This document shows, piece after piece, positions 39,868 through 49,946 of a DNA stretch of 64,000 nucleotides. Positions within the stretch are counted from its first letter, which is position 1, and each line of letters opens with the position of its first letter. Position numbers and translations under genes: made by a program. Source of the stretch: Algibacillus agarilyticus (GTDB lineage: Bacteria; Pseudomonadota; Gammaproteobacteria; Enterobacterales; Alteromonadaceae); the NCBI RefSeq assembly GCF_003286125.1, contig NZ_QMED01000001.1, positions 62,001 to 126,000 of the forward strand, given 5' to 3'. Under the pieces are notes generated by a model. The model was not told where the DNA came from, did no database searches, and saw only the letters and a program-made list of their open reading frames with translations.

Positions 39868-40827
39868 TTAATATTTTAATAAGGCAGAAGCCCAAGCAAA
39901 ACCAGCACCAAATGCTTCAATTAATACCGTTTGCCCTCTTTGTATACGACCGTCGCGTATACCTTCGTCTAAGGCTGTAATCACCGAGGCGGCAGATGTA
40001 TTACCATGTTTTGGTAACGTCACTATCACGCGCTCCATGGTCATATTTAATTTTTTAGCTGTTGCTTTAATAATGCGTAAATTAGCTTGGTGTGGCACTA
40101 ACCAATCTATATCTTCTTTTTCGAGTTGGTTGGCTTTTAAAGTTTGCTCACAGATCTCGCTTAACTTAGTCACTGCCACTTTAAAGACTTCGTTACCTTT
40201 CATGTAACCCCAAGAAGTATGAACTGACTCTTCATCACCCCGTAGAGGCATATCTGCGCCTAACAATTCACCATAGCGACCGTCAGCATGAATATGCGTA
40301 GATAATATACCGGGCTCTTCACTTGCTTCAATAATACAAGCGCCTGCTGCATCACCAAATAAGATAACAGTAGAACGATCGGTTGGGTCAATTAATCGAG
40401 TAAGCGCATCGGTGCCAATAACTAGGATACGTTTATTAGCCCCCGTTTTAATAAATTTATCAGCGATACCGATTGCATAACAAAAACCTGAGCAGGCAGC
40501 CGCAACATCAAAGGCAGGAATATTGGTTACACCCAACATATTTTGAATTTCACAAGCAGCACTAGGAAACGCTTTTTCCCAACTGGTTGTGGCGCAAATG
40601 ATCATATCGAGATCTTCTGCTTTTATATTTGCAGCTTCTAATGCTTTTTTAGTTGCTTCAAACCCCATTGTGGCTACATTTTCATCCGGACCGGCAATCC
40701 GACGTTCACATATACCAGTGCGCTCTATAATCCACTCGTGGCTTGTTTCAACCATTTTTTCAAGATCCGCATTTGAACGAACTTGCGAAGGGAAATAACT
40801 ACCTGTTCCAACAATTCTAGAATACAT
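39868..40827 (-). CDS. fabH: 3-oxoacyl-ACP synthase III
   Basis: Starts fatty-acid synthesis by condensing acetyl-CoA with malonyl-ACP. Over 319 aa the triad is complete: Cys in [12 protein letters not shown], His in [11 protein letters not shown], Asn in [11 protein letters not shown]. It lies 7 bases after plsX. Confidence 0.98.
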   Translation of the reverse strand: MYSRIVGTGSYFPSQVRSNADLEKMVETSHEWIIERTGICERRIAGPDENVATMGFEATKKALEAANIKAEDLDMIICATTSWEKAFPSAACEIQNMLGVTNIPAFDVAAACSGFCYAIGIADKFIKTGANKRILVIGTDALTRLIDPTDRSTVILFGDAAGACIIEASEEPGILSTHIHADGRYGELLGADMPLRGDEESVHTSWGYMKGNEVFKVAVTKLSEICEQTLKANQLEKEDIDWLVPHQANLRIIKATAKKLNMTMERVIVTLPKHGNTSAASVITALDEGIRDGRIQRGQTVLIEAFGAGFAWASALLKY

Positions 40828-40834
40828 ACAAATT

Positions 40835-41863
40835 TTAAGACCTATCGTTTAACGCTGTAATTCGGTTACCAATTGACTCTGGTACCTTATGTTCAATCTC
40901 ATTAATCGCTTCAATAATCGCGTATCGAAATCCATCTTTGGTCGCATTACCATGGCTTTTAATAACAATACCCCGCAATCCTAACAAACTTGCTCCATTG
41001 TACTGGTCGGGGTTGACCTTTTTGTACATCTTTTTAAGAGCAGGCAAAGCTAGAATGGCTAAAATCTTACTGATCCAGCTTTTACCAAGCGCTTCTTTTA
41101 TACTTTGAATAACAAACTTTGCAATACCTTCACACGCTTTTAATGACACATTACCAACATAACCATCACATACAACAACATCAGCACGGTCCGTAAAAAT
41201 ATCATTGCCTTCAACATATCCGATGTAATTAATCTCATCATCATTGGCAATTAACTTAGCGGCCCGTTTGATTTTATTTGAACCTTTAATCTCTTCTTCG
41301 CCAACATTTAATAAAGCAACTCGCGGTTTGCGAGAAGAGGCTGTTCCTTTGGTTTCTGCTAACACACTGCCCATTAAAGCAAACTGATGCAAAATGGTTT
41401 CATCAACATCTACATTCGCGCCTAAATCTAACAAATATGTTTTATGCCCTTCAATTGAAGGCATGGCCGTGACTAAAGCGGGTCGACTAATACCAGGGAT
41501 CATTTTTAGCACATAATAAGCAATCGTTATTAATGCACCTGTATTACCTGCGGTCACACAAGCTTGAGCGTCACCCGATTCAACCGCTTCAAGCGCTTTT
41601 CGCATTGAAGATTCAGGTTTATTTCTTAGCGCTTGAGAAGGTTTTTCACCCATAGTAATCGTTTGACTGCAATGAACAATTTGAATACGTTCAGCGATCG
41701 ATTTAGCAGGGGAGTCTATTAAAGGTTCTATTTGGTATTTATCGCCAAATATAATAAATTTTATGCGAGGAAAAGCAGAAAGGACTTCGAGAGCCGCAGG
41801 GATTGTAATGGGAGGACCGTTATCTCCTCCCATTGCATCTAACGCAATCGTTAGATCTACCAA
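40835..41863 (-). CDS. plsX: Phosphate acyltransferase PlsX
   Basis: Makes acyl-phosphate from acyl-ACP for phospholipid synthesis. Over 342 aa it shows [12 protein letters not shown], the Ala/Gly-rich [11 protein letters not shown], and [17 protein letters not shown]. No ATG is available near the conserved N-terminus. The start is TTG at 41863, 12 bases after the rpmF stop. Confidence 0.95.
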   Translation of the reverse strand: MVDLTIALDAMGGDNGPPITIPAALEVLSAFPRIKFIIFGDKYQIEPLIDSPAKSIAERIQIVHCSQTITMGEKPSQALRNKPESSMRKALEAVESGDAQACVTAGNTGALITIAYYVLKMIPGISRPALVTAMPSIEGHKTYLLDLGANVDVDETILHQFALMGSVLAETKGTASSRKPRVALLNVGEEEIKGSNKIKRAAKLIANDDEINYIGYVEGNDIFTDRADVVVCDGYVGNVSLKACEGIAKFVIQSIKEALGKSWISKILAILALPALKKMYKKVNPDQYNGASLLGLRGIVIKSHGNATKDGFRYAIIEAINEIEHKVPESIGNRITALNDRS

Positions 41864-41875
41864 AGCATGAATCTC

Positions 41876-42046
41876 TTATACAGAGATTACTTTTTTGCCT
41901 TTGTAGAAGCCATCAGCAGTGATGTGATGACGAATATGAGTTTCACCTGATGTGCTATCAACTGATAAAGTTGTGCTAGTTAAGGCATCATGTGAACGAC
42001 GCATACCACGTCTTGAACGAGATTTTTTACTTTTTTGAACAGCCAT
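41876..42046 (-). CDS. rpmF: Ribosomal protein L32
   Basis: A short 56-codon gene read directly from the minus strand: [20 protein letters not shown] at the start and [16 protein letters not shown] at the end, the complete L32 pattern of gammaproteobacteria. The ATG at 42046 has TAGGAG upstream. It lies between yceD and plsX, its conserved place, and is probably co-transcribed with both. Confidence 0.97.
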   Translation of the reverse strand: MAVQKSKKSRSRRGMRRSHDALTSTTLSVDSTSGETHIRHHITADGFYKGKKVISV

Positions 42047-42061
42047 TGGCCCACTCCTAAT

Positions 42062-42586
42062 CTATTGAGATTTTAACTTTTTTAAAACATCAAACGGGTT
42101 TGGTTTGGATGGCTCATCTTCGCCAATATCGCCCCAACTCATTTCACCTTGCGAAATTAAACAATCGTTTTCATCGTGCTTAGGAAAAATAGGAATAGCG
42201 AGCAAAAGCTCATCTTCAACCAAATCTCTTAATGCAACGAAGCCATATTCATCAGTGGCAACAATTTCATATGTAGAAGGAATTATATCTTCATCTACTT
42301 TCTTAGACTCAGGCGTAAAAATACCTGAAGTCTTCAAATGCAGTTCAAATTCACTTCCACAACGTTCACAAGGTAAACGAACATCCGTCTGCGCATCAAC
42401 AAGTAAGACCGTTAAGCCTTGCTCATCTTGTTTACAGGATAAAGTAACCGTCACGATCCCAGTGGAGTCGTTAACCGTTTCTTTTAGTCTTTTTAAATCT
42501 TCCAATCGATACACACCAGAATAATCAGAGCGCTTTTGCGCACTTTTCCCCGGTTCGATATCAATTGGCATTTTTACATTCTGCAT
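42062..42586 (-). CDS. yceD: YceD family protein (DUF177)
   Basis: A 174-aa protein of the DUF177 family, linked to 23S rRNA accumulation. It shows the start MQNVKMPIDIEPGKSAQKR, a Cys pair in RLPCERCGSEFELHL, and the acidic end DIGEDEPSKPNPFDVLKKLK. It is the first gene of the yceD-rpmF-plsX-fab unit. Confidence 0.93.
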   Translation of the reverse strand: MQNVKMPIDIEPGKSAQKRSDYSGVYRLEDLKRLKETVNDSTGIVTVTLSCKQDEQGLTVLLVDAQTDVRLPCERCGSEFELHLKTSGIFTPESKKVDEDIIPSTYEIVATDEYGFVALRDLVEDELLLAIPIFPKHDENDCLISQGEMSWGDIGEDEPSKPNPFDVLKKLKSQ

Positions 42587-42670
42587 AGCGCGCGAATAGT
42601 ATAGATCTGGGGTTGTTTAGTCAAACAAAATTAACGAAAATAGCAGCAATTAATCAAATAGGTATTTCTA

Positions 42671-43264
42671 ATGACGACACCCGATATTATTCTAGCTTCG
42701 ACTTCACCTTATAGAAAACAAATACTGGAAAAATTAACCATCCCTTTTAACACCGCAAAACCTTATGTAGATGAAACGGCATTAGCTAATGAAAATGCAC
42801 ATGATTTGGTATATCGCCTTGCCGAAGCAAAAGCGCAAGCTATCGCGATAAAAAATCCAGGGTCATTAGTTATCGGTTCAGATCAAGTCGCCGTCATCGA
42901 CAACACTATTTTAGGTAAACCGGGAGATTATGATAATGCAGTAAAACAACTTTCGCAGCTTAGTGGTAAAACCGTAAGGTTTTTAACCGGTTTAAGTATG
43001 CAATGGTTAGATGAAGATAAAATAAAAACCTGCGTGGTACCTTTTGATGTTACTTTTAGGCAATTAATGCCTGAAGAGATATCGGCTTACCTTAATAAAG
43101 AAAAACCTTATAACTGTGCTGGTAGTTTTAAAAGCGAAGCATTAGGTATTACATTATTTGAATCACTTAGAGGTGACGATCCAAATACGTTGATGGGTTT
43201 ACCGTTAATTGAAGTCACCAAAATAATGAAAAACTTTGGTATTAACCCGTTACTCGATTACTAA
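42671..43264 (+). CDS. Maf-family nucleotide pyrophosphatase (YceF subgroup)
   Basis: A 197-aa Maf protein that removes pyrophosphate from non-canonical nucleotides. Motifs: ILASTSPYRKQILEKL, the catalytic acid in VIGSDQVAV, and KPYNCAGSFKSEALGI. The last motif and its place next to yceD fit the YceF (7-methyl-GTP) subgroup rather than the septum-linked Maf. It is divergent from yceD. Confidence 0.93.
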   Translation: MTTPDIILASTSPYRKQILEKLTIPFNTAKPYVDETALANENAHDLVYRLAEAKAQAIAIKNPGSLVIGSDQVAVIDNTILGKPGDYDNAVKQLSQLSGKTVRFLTGLSMQWLDEDKIKTCVVPFDVTFRQLMPEEISAYLNKEKPYNCAGSFKSEALGITLFESLRGDDPNTLMGLPLIEVTKIMKNFGINPLLDY

Positions 43265-43274
43265 ACACAGTATG

Positions 43275-43337
43275 CCCAAGTCACTTTAAGCTACTAATTA
43301 GCTTTTATACCCAAATGAATTGGGTATCGTGACTGGG
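43275..43337. repeat. Nested inverted repeat between maf and the HAD phosphatase gene
   Basis: The outer arms CCC-A-AGTCAC and GTGACTGGG enclose two inner hairpins: AAGCT/AGCTT with a 7-base loop, and ATACCCAA/TTGGGTAT with a 5-base loop. As RNA or single-stranded DNA it would fold as a three-way junction. It lies between convergent genes and may serve as a shared terminator, although it lacks a T run. Confidence 0.75.
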
Positions 43338-43366
43338 TAGATATAGGTCATACACTGATTAAGTTA

Positions 43367-44017
43367 TTATTTGATATTTAAAAAGTGATTTAGCTCAGTT
43401 AATGAATCAACCATTGCAACAGGGTTATGCTTAATTAAATCTTCTGCGTGACCTGCGCCATGTGTAATACCGATATGATCCATATTACACGCTTCAGCCA
43501 TTGCCAAATCGTGTACCGTATCACCAATAAATACACACTCTTCCATGTTCACACCCAGCTCTTGTACTATTTCTAGCAACATTTGCGGATCTGGCTTAGA
43601 AGCACATTCATCAGCACACCGGCTTGCTTTAAAATAATGTTCTGTTTGCGTATTCTCAAATATACGGGTTAACCCCGCACGGCGCTTTCCTGTAGCCACG
43701 GCTAGCAACGCTTGCTTTTCAATTAAATCATTAAGTAAGGGCAAGGCATCATCAAATAATGGCGCACTAAAAGTCGTATTTTTAAATACATCACTATAAG
43801 CTAAAGAAAATGCACTTCTGTTATCATCTGACTCTTCTGGAAATAACGTCGCAATCGCTTTTTCGAGTGACAGACCAATGATACTTTTTGCTTTATCGTA
43901 ACTGGGGACGGTAAATTGCATCTTTGTTGCTGTTTCTTGCATGCAATGCACTATTTTACCGATCGAATCCATTAATGTACCATCCCAATCAAAAATGATA
44001 ACTTTATACTTAAGCAT
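43367..44017 (-). CDS. HAD-family phosphatase
   Basis: A 216-aa haloacid dehalogenase-type hydrolase, Gph-like. It has nucleophile motif I IFDWDGTLMDS, motif II VATGKRRAGL, the Lys of motif III in ASKPDPQML and the acid pair in VFIGDTVHDLAMA. It is often found after rluC in gammaproteobacteria. The true substrate is unknown. It overlaps the end of rluC by 8 bases. Confidence 0.9.
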   Translation of the reverse strand: MLKYKVIIFDWDGTLMDSIGKIVHCMQETATKMQFTVPSYDKAKSIIGLSLEKAIATLFPEESDDNRSAFSLAYSDVFKNTTFSAPLFDDALPLLNDLIEKQALLAVATGKRRAGLTRIFENTQTEHYFKASRCADECASKPDPQMLLEIVQELGVNMEECVFIGDTVHDLAMAEACNMDHIGITHGAGHAEDLIKHNPVAMVDSLTELNHFLNIK

Positions 44018-44966
44018 TTTTTAACTTCTCCAACCCAGTCTTTAACTTCGCCTCCAAAGGCGCTTCAATTTTAAACTTCTCTTCTGTCCTGGGGTGAATA
44101 AAACTGACGCTCGCAGCATGCAGGAATAAACGTTTTATTCCCGTATTTTTAATTGATTGATCAAAATCTTTGCTTCCATATTTATCGTCACAAGCTATTG
44201 GGTGACCACTTGCAAGTGTATGGACTCTGATTTGATGCGTTCTTCCGGTAATTGGCGACGCTTCAACTAAGGTGGCATTATTAAACCGTTGTAAAACCCT
44301 AAAACGCGTCATACTTGGCTTACCTAATTTAGCATCAACTTTAACTAAACGTTCACCAGAAGATAACTGATTTTTATAAAGTGGTTTTTCTACCACTCTT
44401 AATTTATCTGACCAGCGTCCTTCAACTAACGCCCAATAGCGCTTATCAACGGTTTTCTTTCTTAATTGCTCATGCAGAGATTTTAAAGCCGAACGTTTTT
44501 TCGCAATAATGATACAACCCGATGTATCACGATCTAAACGATGAACTAACTCTAAATCTTTAAGTACCGGTCGTAATTTTCGCACAGCCTCTATCAAGCC
44601 AAAGTTTAAACCTGAGCCACCGTGAACAGCTAAACCAGATGGTTTATTAATAACCATCAAAACTTCATCTTCGTACAAAATGCTTTTTTCAACAACATCT
44701 AAAATTCGCTGCCCAACTTGTTTTGGCTTGTCCGCAGTTTCATCAATTTTAATCGGTGGTAAACGAACAATATCTCCCGGCTGTAATTTATATTCTGGCT
44801 TAACTCTTTTTTTATTTACACGGATTTCGCCCTTGCGAACGATCCTATATATAAGAGAAGTTGGCACGCCTTTTAAATGACGCTTGAGCCAATTGTCTAT
44901 TCTTTGACCGCAAATTTCTTCATCTAGGGTCACAAAGCTTACTGACTTCAGGTCATTTAGGTTCAT
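44010..44966 (-). CDS. rluC: 23S rRNA pseudouridine synthase RluC
   Basis: A 318-aa RluA-family enzyme. The N-terminal S4 RNA-binding domain (RIDNWLKRHLKGVPTSLIYRIVRKGEIRVN) is followed by the catalytic domain with Asp in LVHRLDRDTSGC, and RTHQIRVH. It lies divergent to rne across a long gap, as in E. coli, and the synteny supports RluC over RluD. Confidence 0.95.
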   Translation of the reverse strand: MNLNDLKSVSFVTLDEEICGQRIDNWLKRHLKGVPTSLIYRIVRKGEIRVNKKRVKPEYKLQPGDIVRLPPIKIDETADKPKQVGQRILDVVEKSILYEDEVLMVINKPSGLAVHGGSGLNFGLIEAVRKLRPVLKDLELVHRLDRDTSGCIIIAKKRSALKSLHEQLRKKTVDKRYWALVEGRWSDKLRVVEKPLYKNQLSSGERLVKVDAKLGKPSMTRFRVLQRFNNATLVEASPITGRTHQIRVHTLASGHPIACDDKYGSKDFDQSIKNTGIKRLFLHAASVSFIHPRTEEKFKIEAPLEAKLKTGLEKLKNA

Positions 44967-45625
44967 TTGTCATATTTCTTCATTTAATTGAGTTTTTCAA
45001 TTGCCGCTTATGGCGAGTATTTGCTATATTTTCCTTTATGGCATTAAGCAATGCCAGTATTATTTTCCAATTGTTGAAAAGACATAGTAATTACCCCTTG
45101 CTTACATAAGAGGTTTACGCGCAGCATACACATAAGCAGTGATAGTTTTTAGTAGGTGACTTGTGTGTCTTAACGCATTTTTAGTTCAGTCGGAGCGTGT
45201 ACTTTTTCGTTACTAACTAAAACGTGAAAATCCTGTAAGGAGTGGTTTAAATTAAAGTTTCGCTAATCGCGGAAATATAAACTATCCCGATCTACATTTA
45301 ATGGATAACGTTATCCCTTAAATTTAAGTTTTAAAAGAACTTACGCTCTTGTAAAGGCAGTGCCGCCCGTTAGCGATCACACTGATTACATTAGTTGAAG
45401 CGTATTAAAATTTAAAAATAATGAAAACAACATGAAAACAAGCGAGCTAGAGTGTCCTATCATAAGGCCCTAGCAAAAGTATTTGGCTAGCATTAAAGTT
45501 AATGCTAGCTTCGCCGTATCATGCCGTTTAGTTATTCGAATGTAAAAATACATGACGCTCGTGAGAACGACATGGAAAGATAATTTGTATTTGTCCACGA
45601 TTAGCGGTATCAAGGTAAAACAGCC
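44967..45625 (+). promoter_or_regulatory. rluC-rne intergenic region and rne leader
   Basis: 659 bases without a gene. On the plus strand it should hold a long 5' leader for rne, which in E. coli mediates autoregulation by RNase E. Visible structures are the 14-bp perfect palindrome GGATAACGTTATCC (45303-45316) and an 11-bp hairpin GCTAGCATTAA/TTAATGCTAGC (45486-45509). No promoter was assigned with confidence. Confidence 0.6.
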
Positions 45626-48600
45626 ATGAAACGCATGCTAATTAATGCAACGCAAGAAGAAGAGTTACGCGTTGCCCTAGTAGACGGCCAAAAATTATAT
45701 GATTTAGACATTGAAACGTCTGGACATGAACAAAAAAAAGCCAGTATCTACAAAGGAAAAATAACTCGAGTTGAACCCAGCCTAGAAGCCGCATTTGTAG
45801 ATTACGGCGCTGAAAGACATGGTTTTCTCCCGTTAAAAGAAATAGCCCGCAACTACTTTCCAAGTGGTTACACTTTCTCCGGTCGTCCTAACATCAAAGA
45901 CGTTGTTAAGGAAGGTTTAGAAGTCATTGTACAGATTGATAAAGAAGAGCGAGGTCAAAAAGGCGCAGCACTTACAACTTTTATCAGTTTAGCCGGTAGT
46001 TATTTAGTTCTTATGCCGAATAACCCACGTGCAGGTGGTATTTCACGTCGCATTGAAGGCGATGAAAGAACGGAACTAAAAGAATCACTAAACAAGTTAA
46101 CCTTACCTAAAGGTATGGGTTTAATCGTGCGTACAGCCGGTGTTGGCAAATCTTATGAAGAACTTGAATGGGATTTAAATGTACTGCAACGTCATTGGCA
46201 AGCTATACAGCAAGCCGCTGATGAACGCCCTGCTCCATTTTTAATTCATCAAGAAAGTAATGTTATTGTTCGTGCAATCCGTGATTATCTTCGTCGTGAT
46301 GTAGGTGAAATCTTAATAGACAGTAAAAAAATCTATGAAGAAGCAAAAGAGCACATTTCTTTAGTTAGACCTGATTATGTAAACCGTGTTAAACGTTATA
46401 CCGGTGAAGTACCTCTATTTACTCATTACCAAATTGAAAGCCAAATTGAATCAGCGTTCCAACGCGAAGTCAGATTGCCATCGGGTGGTTCAATTGTTAT
46501 CGACCCTACTGAAGCATTAACCTCTATCGATATCAACTCATCTAAAGCAACTAAAGGTGGGGATATTGAAGAAACAGCGCTAAATACCAACCTTGAAGCA
46601 GCCGATGAAATAGCCCGTCAATTACGTTTACGTGATTTAGGTGGTTTAGTTGTTATTGATTTTATTGATATGACACCGACCCGCAATCAACGTGAAGTGG
46701 AAAATCGTTTACGTGATGCAACTCGTCAAGATAGAGCACGTATTCAACTCGGTCGCATTTCACGTTTCGGCTTACTTGAAATGTCACGTCAACGCTTGCG
46801 TCCTTCGTTAGGCGATAACGCTAATAAGATGTGTCCTCGTTGTTCAGGTACCGGTACAATCCGTTCAACTGACTCTTTAGCGCTTTCAATACTTCGTTTA
46901 TTAGAAGAAGAAGCAATAAAAGAGCACACAGTTCAAGTTAAAGCGACAGTGCCAGTTGATGTAGCCACCTATTTATTCAATGAGAAACGTGGTGCCGTTC
47001 GTTTTATAGAGAAAAGTCATAATGTGCGCGTTTTGGTGTTACCAAACCCACATTTAGATTCACCTCATTATGAAATGGTACGTTTAAAGAAAGATGATGT
47101 AACCGATGAATTAAGTTATTCATTAGTTAAAGCACCAGATCTTGAAATGGACGTGAGTATAAAACAATTTGTTGATACGCCAGCCAGCGCGATTAATAAA
47201 GAAGAACCCGCTTTAAAAGGCTTTTCTTCTCCTGTAGCGGCTCCGGCTCCAACAGCTGCGCCTAGCAAAAAACCAGCCGTTGCAAAACAAGCTGTCCCTG
47301 CCAAGCCGGTGGCAACACCTTCGTTACTTGATAAGTTATCAACTTGGTTCAAAGCATTATTTGCGACAGAAGAAGTCAAAGAAGAACCGCCGGTTAAACG
47401 TAATAATCAAAACCGTAATAACCGTAACGGCTCTTCAAATAACAAGCGTAACCAAAATAGACGTAACAACCGTAATAATCGTAACCGTAAACCTTACGAA
47501 AACGATAACGATGTTAAAGAACAAAAGAATACGGCAAAAGAAAATCATAAACCCGTAGCGAAAAAAGAAAAACCGCCGGTTACGGAAGCAAAAGTAGAAG
47601 AAAGAAGAAAACGCCGAACACAACGTAAGAAAGTGCGCGTGCAAGATAAGAATGCTGAATCTAAAACGACGAATACACCAACGGAATCAAAAGTTGAAGC
47701 GAAGTCGGCAGTGCAAGTAACAAAAACGCAGCCAGAAACCGATGCTAAGTTAAATGCACAAGCCAATGAAGTTGTTAATACAACCGATACGGCAACAACA
47801 AATAATGATGAAGCAAAACGAGATGAACCGAAACGCGAAGGTCGTAGTCGTCGTACACCTCGTCATTTAAGAACATCAGGGCAAAAACGTAATAAACGTC
47901 AAGATGATACAGCAGATAATGCTAATAATGGTTTGAAAACGCATGAAGAACCTTCATTTAAAACCGAACCAGAACTTCAAAATGCAGATTCAGCGCCGGC
48001 TAAACCAGTAGTAGAAGAGCCTGTTGCAGCCGCTACTGTTGAGACAGCACCAGCTGAGACTGCGCCTGTAGAGTCAGTAACGGAAGCTAAAGCTGAAACA
48101 GTTGTTGAAGCGCCTGCTGAGACAGTAGCTGAGGTTAAAGCTGAAGCGGTTGTTGAAGCACCGGCTGTGGAGACAGCACCAGCTGAGCCATTAACGGAAG
48201 CTAAAGCAGAAACCATTGTTGAAGCACCGGCAGTGGAGACAGCACCAGCTGAGCCAGTAGAAGAAGCTCAAGCAGAAACCGTTGTTGAAACACCGGCAGT
48301 GGAGACAGCGCCAGCTGAGCCAGTAGAAGAAGCTCAAGCAGAAACCGTTGTTGAAACACCGGCAGTGGAAACAGCACCAGCTGAGCCAGTAGCTGAAGCT
48401 AAAACTGAAACAGTGGTTGAAGCACCGGCAGTGGAAACAGCACCAGCTGAGCCAGTAGCTGAAACTGAAACAGTTGTTGAAGCAGACGTAGCTCCAACTG
48501 CTGAAACTAAAGCAAAACCTGCGAAGGTTACAACCAATGCTCTAAAGGCGTTTAAAGGACATGCATCTTCACCTATGGTGAAAACAATACCTGAAGCGTT

Positions 48601-48733
48601 AGATTTAAGCCGAGAGCTTAATGTGATTGCAGCACCTAGTGAGCAACGTCAGCATATTGCGGTATCAGGTAAAGCAGCAGGCAGTGTATCAGCAACCAGT
48701 CATAGTGAATCAGCAATGACCCGTGCTATATAA
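45626..48733 (+). CDS. rne: Ribonuclease E
   Basis: Single-strand-specific endonuclease and degradosome scaffold, 1035 aa. Residues 1-510 form the catalytic half: the S1 domain (about 35-120), the metal-binding acids in [12 protein letters not shown] and VVIDFIDM, and the zinc link MCPRCSGTG near residue 402. The rest is disordered. It has an Arg/Asn-rich RNA-binding block (about 590-630), basic stretches, an Ala/Val/Glu/Pro repeat region (about 800-955), and a C-terminal end with GHASSPMVK that resembles the polynucleotide phosphorylase-binding microdomain. AAGG lies before the ATG. Confidence 0.97.
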   Translation: MKRMLINATQEEELRVALVDGQKLYDLDIETSGHEQKKASIYKGKITRVEPSLEAAFVDYGAERHGFLPLKEIARNYFPSGYTFSGRPNIKDVVKEGLEVIVQIDKEERGQKGAALTTFISLAGSYLVLMPNNPRAGGISRRIEGDERTELKESLNKLTLPKGMGLIVRTAGVGKSYEELEWDLNVLQRHWQAIQQAADERPAPFLIHQESNVIVRAIRDYLRRDVGEILIDSKKIYEEAKEHISLVRPDYVNRVKRYTGEVPLFTHYQIESQIESAFQREVRLPSGGSIVIDPTEALTSIDINSSKATKGGDIEETALNTNLEAADEIARQLRLRDLGGLVVIDFIDMTPTRNQREVENRLRDATRQDRARIQLGRISRFGLLEMSRQRLRPSLGDNANKMCPRCSGTGTIRSTDSLALSILRLLEEEAIKEHTVQVKATVPVDVATYLFNEKRGAVRFIEKSHNVRVLVLPNPHLDSPHYEMVRLKKDDVTDELSYSLVKAPDLEMDVSIKQFVDTPASAINKEEPALKGFSSPVAAPAPTAAPSKKPAVAKQAVPAKPVATPSLLDKLSTWFKALFATEEVKEEPPVKRNNQNRNNRNGSSNNKRNQNRRNNRNNRNRKPYENDNDVKEQKNTAKENHKPVAKKEKPPVTEAKVEERRKRRTQRKKVRVQDKNAESKTTNTPTESKVEAKSAVQVTKTQPETDAKLNAQANEVVNTTDTATTNNDEAKRDEPKREGRSRRTPRHLRTSGQKRNKRQDDTADNANNGLKTHEEPSFKTEPELQNADSAPAKPVVEEPVAAATVETAPAETAPVESVTEAKAETVVEAPAETVAEVKAEAVVEAPAVETAPAEPLTEAKAETIVEAPAVETAPAEPVEEAQAETVVETPAVETAPAEPVEEAQAETVVETPAVETAPAEPVAEAKTETVVEAPAVETAPAEPVAETETVVEADVAPTAETKAKPAKVTTNALKAFKGHASSPMVKTIPEALDLSRELNVIAAPSEQRQHIAVSGKAAGSVSATSHSESAMTRAI
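48167..48486 (+). repeat. 66-bp coding tandem repeats in rne
   Basis: Five units of 22 codons ([19 protein letters not shown] plus TPA, with variants), the last shortened by two codons. Looser versions occur from about 48029. Two adjacent units are nearly identical in DNA, which points to recent unit duplication. Confidence 0.9.
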
Positions 48734-48749
48734 AAATTAATGGCATAGT

Positions 48750-48783
48750 AAAAAGGGAAGATGCGAGCATCTTCCCTTTTTTA
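48750..48783. terminator. Terminator after rne
   Basis: Stem AAAAGGGAAGATGC/GCATCTTCCCTTTT with a 2-base loop and further T, 17 bases after the rne stop. It is strong in both directions. Confidence 0.95.
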
Positions 48784-48917
48784 ATATGACCACCTAGCTT
48801 TAAAAATAAACGTACCGCACAAACACTTTAAAAGCCCCAGCCAAATTACGGTTAAAAACCCACTAAGCGACCAACAAAAGATATACTCAAGTAACTTTGA
48901 CTTTATAGAATTCAGGC

Positions 48918-48979
48918 ACAAAAAAACCGATAGTTATATCAATACGGTTAATAAGCGATTGACATTAAATATCGGTTTT
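48918..48979 (-). terminator. Possible long-loop terminator after the hydratase-family gene
   Basis: On the minus strand AAAAACCGATA and TATCGGTTTTTTT can pair around a loop of about 37 bases. The T run follows the second arm. It lies about 24 bases after the hydratase-family stop. Confidence 0.5.
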
Positions 48980-49002
48980 TAAATGCGGTCTTATCGTCTA
49001 AC

Positions 49003-49755
49003 TTAACGCGATTTAAAGGTTACGGTATATTCACCTAAACCCGTGTATTTAATGGTGCAACACTCATCAAAATCAGCATCGACAATACCCGCATATGATC
49101 CCGTGATCATGGCTTGACCCACTTTAAAATCAACACCTTTTTTAGTCATCGTGTTAATCAACCAATGTAATGGTTTAAAAGGTAATTCATTAGGATGGAC
49201 ACCATCGAATGATTGTGTATTTCCATTTTGTGTAAAACTAACATAGATCGATGTGGCTTTATAAGCGGCAGCTTTGTCAATTTCAGGGCCAATAAATAGC
49301 CCTTGATTAACCATACAATCTGCTAATTTTTCAAAAAAAGTTGCCTCACAAGCATCTTCGAATCGATGTTGCATTAATTCTAAAGCCATATGGCATGATG
49401 CAACAGCATCATCTATTTCTTGTTCAGAATATCCCGTCTCTGAAGCCGGTAAATCACGTCCTAAAACAAATGCAATCTCAGGTTCAACTCGGGCTTTTCC
49501 ACCTTGAGGGTATAAATAACACTCAGCACCCGTTTCAACCGTATCTGAAAATATCGGCGCTGCAATTTGCTTATCAACATCGAGTGGCAATAAACATTTC
49601 CAACCCGAGATTGAGTCAGAGCGAGTTTTAGCCACCGCTTGTTGAATAGCAAAAGCTTCATCTAATGACTTTGGTCTAGCCTCTTCGTTTAAACGCTGGC
49701 CTTTGATATTACTTTTACGACGCGCTAATAAATCAGCAACAATTTGTGCATACAT
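49003..49755 (-). CDS. 2-keto-4-pentenoate hydratase/fumarylacetoacetase-family protein
   Basis: A 250-aa protein of the MhpD-like branch of the FAH superfamily. Acidic metal-site motifs appear in RVEPEIAFVLGRDLP and HMALELMQHRF, and the C-terminal GQAMITGSYAGIVDADF is typical. Members hydrate 2-hydroxypentadienoate or decarboxylate oxo-acids in aromatic breakdown. No other aromatic pathway gene is near, so the substrate is open. It is a single-gene unit. Confidence 0.82.
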   Translation of the reverse strand: MYAQIVADLLARRKSNIKGQRLNEEARPKSLDEAFAIQQAVAKTRSDSISGWKCLLPLDVDKQIAAPIFSDTVETGAECYLYPQGGKARVEPEIAFVLGRDLPASETGYSEQEIDDAVASCHMALELMQHRFEDACEATFFEKLADCMVNQGLFIGPEIDKAAAYKATSIYVSFTQNGNTQSFDGVHPNELPFKPLHWLINTMTKKGVDFKVGQAMITGSYAGIVDADFDECCTIKYTGLGEYTVTFKSR

Positions 49756-49946
49756 AATTATGGTTCCATGGAGTTAATCAACCTAATGATCAGCAAAATA
49801 TACGCTCAAAATTAGGTTAAGGGGTAAACAGAAGTCTGTTCTTATGCATCTCACTTCACTGTTATTCTTTATCATAGTGAAGTAAGATGATTTTAAAGTG
49901 AGTTAATCATAAATAACAATCATAGCAAAACGTGTCTACCGAAAAA

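Noticed and set aside
42105-42524. 139-codon plus-strand frame opposite yceD
   Set aside because: It is antisense to a clearly recognised gene and is Ser-rich with no motif; a shadow frame.
47116-48537. Several minus-strand frames rich in Ala, Ser and Val opposite rne
   Set aside because: They mirror the Ala/Val/Glu-rich and repeat codons of rne and have no features of their own.
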